Shown: in pieces, positions 7,573-11,903 of the stretch
Position numbering within the stretch: position 1 is the stretch's first letter
Layout: the number at the start of each line of letters is the position of its first letter
Assembly: GCA_020343575.1 (NCBI GenBank)
Contig: CP070801.1
Coordinates: 866,062 to 877,964 of the forward strand
Reading direction: 5' to 3'
DNA length: 11,903 nt
Source of the DNA: Candidatus Aenigmatarchaeota archaeon
GTDB taxonomy: Archaea; Aenigmatarchaeota; Aenigmatarchaeia; QMZP01
Position numbers and translations under genes: made by a program
Notes under the pieces: generated by a model
The model's database searches: none
Told to the model about the DNA's origin: nothing
What the model saw: only the letters and a program-made list of their open reading frames with translations

Positions 7573-8132
7573 AATGCTAGAGTTATCTGATGGTCGTAAA
7601 GCCTGTACATCTTTTTGCCATCTACATTAAATTCATATTTCACCTCCGGGTCAAACCCAACAACGTCACCCTTCTTTAAGCCCATCGACCTGAGGTACTC
7701 ATTAGGGTAAAGCATCTTACCCATCAAGGGCTCCTCACTCATTGGCTTAACAATGTAGCAGTCCTGAGGAGGTATAGGCTCAACAAAACAGAACCTGTCA
7801 TGGGCCATCCACCTGCTGTCACTCTTGTACATAAAGAACTGATCAGGCTCTATGAAGAACATGTCGTCCTTAAAGAAGCTCTTGCCACTTTGCCTTCTCC
7901 CCTTCATGTCGTTGTAATACTTAAATACGTTGTGATGGACCAAAAGGATATCACCTTTTTTTATTGGACCCTCATAGCCTATCGGTGTCTCTATCACCTC
8001 AGCCTCCCGGTTGGAGAACTTGTGGTCCTCCTCTGATGTACTTACGATCAGGTCTAGACCACCTATAGATTTTGTATTTGAATATCTGTTGCCGCCAATT
8101 GGTTTGGCTATAAAATAATGCGGTGACCTCAT
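7569..8132 (-). CDS. Tandem GroES-like protein, probable phage co-chaperonin
   Basis: I read this 187-residue protein as two GroES-like beta-barrel domains in tandem. Residues 5-103 follow the GroES plan: an opening strand (HYFIAKPIG), a Gly-rich loop with a GGLDLIV motif (24-30) where GroES has its mobile loop ending GGI-V, then EAEVIETP (43-50), IKKGDILLVHHNVF (57-70, compare the GroES KVGD-I-F segment) and a closing DDMFFIEPDQFFMYK (89-103). Residues 112-187 repeat it more loosely: DRFCFVEPI (112-120), GLKKGDVVGFDPEVKYEF (151-168), and a closing strand KKMYRLYDHQITL. The first domain has an extra basic loop at 73-88 (GRRQSGKS). T4 gp31 is the precedent for a phage co-chaperonin that helps host GroEL fold the capsid protein, and the gene lies just upstream of the packaging and head genes. 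It overlaps both neighbours by 4 nt (ATGA). No structure search was possible, so the assignment rests on pattern. Confidence 0.6.
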   Translation of the reverse strand: MRSPHYFIAKPIGGNRYSNTKSIGGLDLIVSTSEEDHKFSNREAEVIETPIGYEGPIKKGDILLVHHNVFKYYNDMKGRRQSGKSFFKDDMFFIEPDQFFMYKSDSRWMAHDRFCFVEPIPPQDCYIVKPMSEEPLMGKMLYPNEYLRSMGLKKGDVVGFDPEVKYEFNVDGKKMYRLYDHQITLAL

Positions 8133-8356
8133 TGAAAATATATATTGTATTCTATCGACACAGGAACTGTAGAGCTAAACTCCTTCCATAGTAGAACCTC
8201 ATCACCACGCTCTATCCATATCTCAAAGGAGTCCTTCCTCTCGTTATACTTTATCAAGTGAATAACATAGCTATCATTTAGAATCTTCTGCCCTACTATG
8301 TAGTGCATTGCCCCGGATTTATAGTCAGGGCCGACAGCTATCTTCCTTATGTCCAT
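8129..8356 (-). CDS. Small beta-rich protein of unknown function
   Basis: This 75-residue protein is a single soluble domain with no signal peptide, membrane segment or Cys pair. The sequence alternates hydrophobic and polar residues (YVIHLIKYNERKDSFEIWIE, 30-49; EVLLWKEF, 53-60), suggesting a small beta-sheet or barrel fold. The pattern gives the impression of a conserved family small protein of Bacteroidota phages, but I cannot name the family or assign a function. It starts 4 nt after the fibre stop codon and its TGA overlaps the following ATG by 4 nt, which implies translation coupled to the co-chaperonin-like gene. A structural or assembly partner of that protein is possible, but this is only position-based. 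Confidence 0.6.
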   Translation of the reverse strand: MDIRKIAVGPDYKSGAMHYIVGQKILNDSYVIHLIKYNERKDSFEIWIERGDEVLLWKEFSSTVPVSIEYNIYFQ

Positions 8357-8360
8357 TCAA

Positions 8361-10289
8361 TTAAATTTGATAACCTGTCAAGTACAGGTCGCTAATTACT
8401 ACGTTCTGAGCTGAGTCAATTCCAACTACAACATCAAACACATCACCAAAGGTTGTTGTCCCTAAAACAGGTAAGCTTACTTGCTTTGGTTCAAACACAC
8501 CCCCTGAGTTTCTATGCTCCTGAGTTATGGTAAACAATGTTACAGCATTCTTTCTCAAAGACATGCTCACTACGAATGTTCCATTTGCGGGAACTAATAT
8601 GTTCGCTGTAAGCATAACACTAAAACTAGCGTCTATCTTACTGTTGTAAGTAAACGACCCTGTGGCTGTACTTGTTAGAACCCTAGTTGCAACCGGGAAC
8701 TGAATACCCCCTGTTGGTCCTGCTCCACCCACAAATGTCGAGTCCTGCACAACCACATCATAAGGAGGCCCTACTGCTGCTGAGTTATTCGACTCAATAA
8801 CATTGTTGGCTATCTGCATTATCCCCGTTGCATTACTGTTTGCAACTCCTTGGTTAGCCTGAATAATGAAAGTGTTTTGAGCATTGTAGTCAAGGTCTAA
8901 CAGGACTCCTGTTGTTAGGTTCGTATCTGTAAATGTGTTAGAGGCAATTGTTCCGAATCCTGTTGTACTTGCAGGGTCAACATACAATCCATCCTGAGTT
9001 ATTTCAGGGTGTATGATTGACGAGTTTATGTTTATAACACCGTTACTAATACCGACACTTCCCGGTCCTATCTCAATCTGTCTATATGTGTCTAAGTTGG
9101 CAGGGTTACCCTCCTCAAACCAATTGTAAAACTCGCACGAGGATATCTCTAAGTGTCTTACGTCTTCAAAATAACACCCTGTTGACCCGTCAACAATGTA
9201 CCAAAACAAGCAGTTGTTTAAATCTACCAACTCGAACCCGGCTACTCTCCAAACATTAGTTGAGTTCTGAATTTTTAAATGGTCAAAATCTAAAACCTTT
9301 GTTCTTTGGTAGTTGTTTGTTGGGTCTGCCGCATCAATGTTTGTAGCAGAAAGAATAAGTCCTGCAGGGTCTGTAACTTTAAGACTTAAGTTCCTCATCG
9401 TGAAGTCCTGATCTGTTACAGTAATCAATCTCGATGTTCCTGTGTAAATCAATCCATCAAGGTCCCTGTTCAATCCTATAATTGCGTTGCCGCTACTAAC
9501 GGTTATCTCGCTACCACCCGGTATAGTTATCTGCCCCCTTACTAAATATGTCGTATTAGCAACAAGAGTAGTTGGAAGGTCAGATGGTTGAGTAACCAAA
9601 ACCACATTTGTACCATTAAGAGATGGTGTAAGTATCGAGTTCTGCCATGGGGTTACAGGGTCTAGATTAAGCACCTGTCCTGCAGAGCCACCCAATGTAG
9701 CTAAGGTTATAGTCCCTGAAGATGTGATTGGGCCACCTATAGTTGTGAACCCTGTCACGCCTCCATCAACAGCAACACTCGTCACCGTTCCTGTGGCAGG
9801 AGTCTGCCAAGTAACAAACCCACTAGCGTCTGATGTTAGTACCTCCCCTACAGAACCCAACGTGTTGGTCGAGTCCTTCATTGGACCCTGAAGAATTGTA
9901 GTAGCCTCAATCTCTAAAGTATCTGTATCAAGAGAACCAATCCTAACTGTCTGAGCAACCAAATCTCTAGCCAAGTCAAGAGTCAGTGTTCCCTCATTAG
10001 AGGACAACAAGGTTCCTAGGTTAGCATCTGCATTTATGGTTAACGACCCGGCAACAGTAATCAGTGTACCTACAGCAGCGTCCTGAGATATGATGGACTG
10101 ACCTATTGCAGTTGCTGAGGTATAGACAGGAACTACATAGGCAGAGCCTGACCCTAATACATAAGCCGCTAGGCTGTCTACTGAAAATGTCTTAGTCTTG
10201 TCTGAATCGTTTACGTCAGTTCCAATCAGATAGTCGGAACCTGCAGGGGTTGTTAATGGGTATGAGGATGTGTCGCTTATTCTAGCCAT
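8361..10289 (-). CDS. Tail fibre or tailspike-like protein with beta-helix
   Basis: This 642-residue virion protein is probably the one used for host recognition. Residues 1-50 (MARISDTSSYPLTT, then DYLIGTD and TKTFSVDSL) have the short adapter look that starts many marine phage fibres and would anchor it to the particle. Residues about 50-165 are Thr/Ser/Ala-rich and probably a fibrous shaft. Residues 143-205 carry GSVGEVLTSDASGFVTW and GTVTSVAVDGGVTGFTT, a Gly/Thr module frequently reused in phage fibres. Residues about 235-500 are rich in Asn, Val and Ile with loosely repeated strands (LSLKVTDPAGLILSATNI; ISNGVININSSIIHPEI), which suggests a right-handed parallel beta-helix as in pectate-lyase-like tailspikes. 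Residues 530-642 look like a separate jelly-roll-type head. No catalytic residues can be assigned, so polysaccharide cleavage is only possible. Its ATG overlaps the coiled-coil gene's stop codon (8 nt), and the leader is A-rich (AAAACAAAAAGACAATG). Confidence 0.65.
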   Translation of the reverse strand: MARISDTSSYPLTTPAGSDYLIGTDVNDSDKTKTFSVDSLAAYVLGSGSAYVVPVYTSATAIGQSIISQDAAVGTLITVAGSLTINADANLGTLLSSNEGTLTLDLARDLVAQTVRIGSLDTDTLEIEATTILQGPMKDSTNTLGSVGEVLTSDASGFVTWQTPATGTVTSVAVDGGVTGFTTIGGPITSSGTITLATLGGSAGQVLNLDPVTPWQNSILTPSLNGTNVVLVTQPSDLPTTLVANTTYLVRGQITIPGGSEITVSSGNAIIGLNRDLDGLIYTGTSRLITVTDQDFTMRNLSLKVTDPAGLILSATNIDAADPTNNYQRTKVLDFDHLKIQNSTNVWRVAGFELVDLNNCLFWYIVDGSTGCYFEDVRHLEISSCEFYNWFEEGNPANLDTYRQIEIGPGSVGISNGVININSSIIHPEITQDGLYVDPASTTGFGTIASNTFTDTNLTTGVLLDLDYNAQNTFIIQANQGVANSNATGIMQIANNVIESNNSAAVGPPYDVVVQDSTFVGGAGPTGGIQFPVATRVLTSTATGSFTYNSKIDASFSVMLTANILVPANGTFVVSMSLRKNAVTLFTITQEHRNSGGVFEPKQVSLPVLGTTTFGDVFDVVVGIDSAQNVVISDLYLTGYQI

Positions 10290-10512
10290 TGTCTTTTTGT
10301 TTTACCTCCCCGGTCTGCATATTTATGATGGAGTCCTTTCCGTATTTCTCAATCAGCTTGTCTTCAGCCGCAGTAAACTCCTTCTTCAATTGTCTAACCG
10401 AGTCGATTAGTGTTGCTTTTTGTAGTTCTAAATCGCCAATGGCCATCTTGCTTTTTTGAAGTGTGCCATGTAGACGAGTCAATTCTTCTAGTTCTTCCTT
10501 GTCTAATTTCAT
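10282..10512 (-). CDS. Short coiled-coil protein, function unknown
   Basis: This 76-residue protein is almost entirely helical: residues 1-55 show heptad-like Leu/Ile spacing among Lys and Glu (MKLDKEELEELTRLHGTL; LIDSVRQLKKEFTAAEDKLI). The C-terminus (KYGKDSIINMQTGEVKQKDN, 56-75) is a short non-helical tail that reads like a conserved motif. It is probably an oligomer, but no function is known to me. Because its stop codon is overlapped by the fibre start, a fibre partner, chaperone or trimer-promoting factor is a reasonable guess; a scaffold-like or regulatory role is also possible. The gene opens a new transcription block: its ATG follows a leader containing a TATCTTTG box. Confidence 0.6.
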   Translation of the reverse strand: MKLDKEELEELTRLHGTLQKSKMAIGDLELQKATLIDSVRQLKKEFTAAEDKLIEKYGKDSIINMQTGEVKQKDNG

Positions 10513-10529
10513 TTGAATTTGATTTTACA

Positions 10530-10537
10530 CAAAGATA
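10530..10537 (-). promoter_or_regulatory. Candidate Bacteroidota -7 box upstream of coiled-coil gene
   Basis: On the minus strand TATCTTTG matches the TAnnTTTG -7 consensus exactly and ends 17 nt before the ATG at 10512. The 40-nt gap it sits in separates the lysis genes from the fibre genes. The sequence between box and ATG, TGTAAAATCAAATTCAA, shares AAAATCAAAT and the following CA with the leader of the scaffold gene. No -33 partner is convincing, so promoter activity is a hypothesis. Confidence 0.35.
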
Positions 10538-10552
10538 GATAAATATTTCCTA

Positions 10553-11206
10553 TCAGTTTTTTATAGCACGATACACCATGACTCCTGCCACTGTGCCTGC
10601 TGCGAACTTAACCCACCCCCGTTGATACCACTTAGTATCAGGCTTGAATGTGTAGCTCTTGATTCCTGTAGCACTCACATAAGGATTGCTGTTCTTCAGC
10701 GCAACGATGTACTCGTTCTTCTTGAACAACCCGTTCTTCTTTGTGCCCACAGTAATGCTCTGCTTGTTGGGGATCAGGATGGAGGCGAAGGTGATGTCCC
10801 TCTTTGTTATCGCCCCGGATATGCTGTAGTGTAAACTGTCAATGTTGAACTCCTTCCTGAAGTCAGCACAGGGAAGGGTGTCGGTAAATACCTCAGTTAC
10901 AGTATCCACCTTGTAGATGGTTATGACCTCTGTGTGTGAGGTCAGGTTCTTTATCTTTAGGTTCTTAAACTCGCTCTTCATACTATCCTTTAGTGCCAAG
11001 AACCTTTTCTCGCTTATCTCTATAGCTTTGTTATAGGATATCATCTCGCCATTGCGAGCCCTGTACACCATTGCGGTGTCCTTATAGTTTGATAATGCGA
11101 CAGCTTGGTCCTCGGCAATCTTCCTGCCTTGGCAAGAATCTAGCCACAGGAAGCACAGGATAGCTATGACCGCCAATAATAAGATGGTCCTAGCGTCTAT
11201 TCTCAT
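10553..11206 (-). CDS. Spanin-like protein with N- and C-terminal membrane segments
   Basis: This 217-residue protein is probably a membrane-spanning lysis component. Residues 8-22 (ILLLAVIAILCFLWL) are a hydrophobic segment, followed by Cys25 in LDSC, a near-lipobox whose -2 Asp is unusual. Residues 30-90 are a hydrophilic, helical, Lys/Glu-rich region. Residues 95-185 are beta-rich and periplasmic in character (TEVFTDTLPC; NPYVSATGIKSYTF). Residues 196-214 (RGWVKFAAGTVAGVMVYRA) form a second hydrophobic segment near the C-terminus. Such an N-terminal anchor or lipoprotein plus C-terminal membrane helix resembles a unimolecular spanin, which joins inner and outer membranes at lysis (T1 gp11 is the known example). 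Alternatively this is an Rz-like inner membrane protein. The gene overlaps the holin-like gene by 4 nt (ATGA) in the order expected for a lysis pair. I place it by architecture, not by a named domain. Confidence 0.5.
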   Translation of the reverse strand: MRIDARTILLLAVIAILCFLWLDSCQGRKIAEDQAVALSNYKDTAMVYRARNGEMISYNKAIEISEKRFLALKDSMKSEFKNLKIKNLTSHTEVITIYKVDTVTEVFTDTLPCADFRKEFNIDSLHYSISGAITKRDITFASILIPNKQSITVGTKKNGLFKKNEYIVALKNSNPYVSATGIKSYTFKPDTKWYQRGWVKFAAGTVAGVMVYRAIKN

Positions 11207-11388
11207 TTCTTAGGAGGTAGCCCGATCAGAGAGTCTTTAGTTCTCAAGAACATTATTCCTATTGCTGCCAACTCTCCTGCCTCCATAGAGGTAAAAGACT
11301 TTGACATGTACATGTAGACAGCTCCTGCCAAAACAAGAACGCCTATTGCTGTGGTTACTATACCACTAGTAAACAATCTATCTATCAT
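11203..11388 (-). CDS. Small membrane protein, probable holin
   Basis: This 61-residue protein has one clear transmembrane helix at residues 9-28 (GIVTTAIGVLVLAGAVYMYM), then a second, weaker hydrophobic stretch at 36-49 (EAGELAAIGIMFLR region), and a basic end (LPPKK). Size, helix content and the charged tail fit a phage holin, the inner-membrane protein that sets the time of lysis. The overlap with the spanin-like gene supports a lysis role. No endolysin is visible in the window, so that partner would lie elsewhere. The short size and lack of a named motif leave room for another small membrane protein. It starts 7 nt after the exonuclease stop, with an A-rich leader (AATAGAAAAGTTATG). Confidence 0.5.
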   Translation of the reverse strand: MIDRLFTSGIVTTAIGVLVLAGAVYMYMSKSFTSMEAGELAAIGIMFLRTKDSLIGLPPKK

Positions 11389-11395
11389 AACTTTT

Positions 11396-11902
11396 CTATT
11401 TTATGTTGTTTAGCATCTTATAATTCAGTAAATCTTGGTACTGTTTACCCGATATCGTGTAAGAGGTTTCACATAAAGTGCATTTCATATTAAAACGCAT
11501 AACCCCGGTTGTGGTTGTGTATCTCTTTCTCATCTTTACGTGGGCAGTACCACATTCAGGACAGGTAAACTTCTTGCCATCCCATAGTGCGCCATAATGA
11601 ATATTAGCCTTCGAAAGCTTTCTTAGCTTGTGGAATACACCTTCTAATATCACCACATCATTTTCACAGTACTCAATCATCTTGTCAAGTGCCTCCTGAT
11701 CATTATCAAGACACACCCTCTTCCATAAATCAAAACCTCCCGTATCAGTCTTTCCACCAATACCAAAGTACCCGGCCAAGTAATCTAGCTTGTTGCTGTT
11801 CATATATAGATTAGCTCTAGCCATCTTCAATGTGTCTACAGTCCTGTAACTATTCTCTGTCTCTATGCCATGGTACAGGCATCTTGACTTTATCCAACGC
11901 AA
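11396..11902 (-). CDS. DEDDy 3'-5' exonuclease with C-terminal zinc ribbon (partial, N-terminus off window)
   Basis: The 168 visible residues are the C-terminal end of a gene that continues beyond the right edge; the reading frame is open there, so no start can be given. The exonuclease part shows TVDTLKMAR (21-29), then KLDYLAGYFGIGGK (38-51), and the third active-site motif YCENDVVIL (78-86), where Tyr78 and Asp82 fit the Y-x3-D signature of DEDDy exonucleases, the proofreading fold of family A and B polymerases and their stand-alone relatives. The first motifs would be upstream. A zinc ribbon follows: CPEC at 114-117 and CTLC at 141-144, four cysteines spaced for one zinc ion. It is likely a phage replication or repair nuclease acting on DNA 3' ends, or the C-terminal part of a larger enzyme. 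The ORF ends 7 nt before the holin-like start. Confidence 0.75.
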   Translation of the reverse strand: MRWIKSRCLYHGIETENSYRTVDTLKMARANLYMNSNKLDYLAGYFGIGGKTDTGGFDLWKRVCLDNDQEALDKMIEYCENDVVILEGVFHKLRKLSKANIHYGALWDGKKFTCPECGTAHVKMRKRYTTTTGVMRFNMKCTLCETSYTISGKQYQDLLNYKMLNNIK

Positions 11903-11903
11903 G

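Noticed and set aside
7878..7901. GxxxxGKS P-loop match (GRRQSGKS, residues 78-85) in the GroES-like protein
   Set aside because: It fits the Walker A pattern by letter, but it sits in a basic loop between beta-strands, with no preceding hydrophobic strand, no Walker B and no NTPase fold around it.
10622..10834. Plus-strand open reading frame of about 70 codons
   Set aside because: It lies wholly antisense inside the spanin-like gene, has no leader signal and shows composition typical of a shadow frame.
11900..11902. TTG at the right edge as a start codon for the exonuclease
   Set aside because: The frame is open to the edge and the first catalytic motifs are missing, so the true start lies outside the window.

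Overview
The window is a segment of a tailed double-stranded DNA bacteriophage genome (Caudoviricetes). All recognisable genes lie on the minus strand, so transcription runs from high to low coordinates. Coding density is nearly complete and no gap exceeds 46 nt. Adjacent genes overlap by 1 to 26 nt or sit a few nt apart, and there are no tRNAs, transposons, integrase or CRISPR. The host is most likely a member of Bacteroidota, perhaps marine. Translation starts lack a Shine-Dalgarno sequence and are preceded by A-rich leaders. Two short intergenic leaders carry an exact TAnnTTTG box, the -7 element of Bacteroidota promoters. Several of the small proteins also have the look of proteins seen in flavobacterial and uncultured marine phages. 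The host call is an inference, not proof.

Reading in the direction of transcription, the right edge (11902-11396) holds the C-terminal part of a DEDDy-type 3'-5' exonuclease fused to a zinc ribbon, which belongs to the replication module. Next come a small holin-like membrane protein (11388-11203) and a spanin-like protein with an N-terminal hydrophobic segment and a C-terminal membrane segment (11206-10553); together these look like a lysis pair. After a 40-nt leader with a promoter-like box come a short coiled-coil protein (10512-10282) and a 642-residue beta-rich fibre or tailspike-like protein (10289-8361). A conserved-looking 75-residue protein (8356-8129) follows, then a 187-residue protein that reads as two GroES-like domains in tandem (8132-7569), which suggests a phage co-chaperonin.

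The left two thirds is a head assembly and DNA packaging cassette in classical order: a small helical protein in the position of a small terminase (7572-7288), large terminase (7313-5076), portal with a long Gln-rich coiled-coil tail (5076-2644), an acidic scaffold-like protein (2602-1508) and the major capsid protein (1486-47). A rho-independent terminator (24-1) closes the unit.

The genes work together as a late virion module. The co-chaperonin-like protein would help the host chaperonin fold the capsid protein or another structural protein. Scaffold and capsid protein build the prohead around the portal, and the terminase fills it. The fibre equips the virion for adsorption, and the holin and spanin candidates release it. 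The large portal and terminase and the bacteroidotal signals would fit a podovirus of the crAss-like or Cellulophaga-phage type, but that placement cannot be proven by eye.
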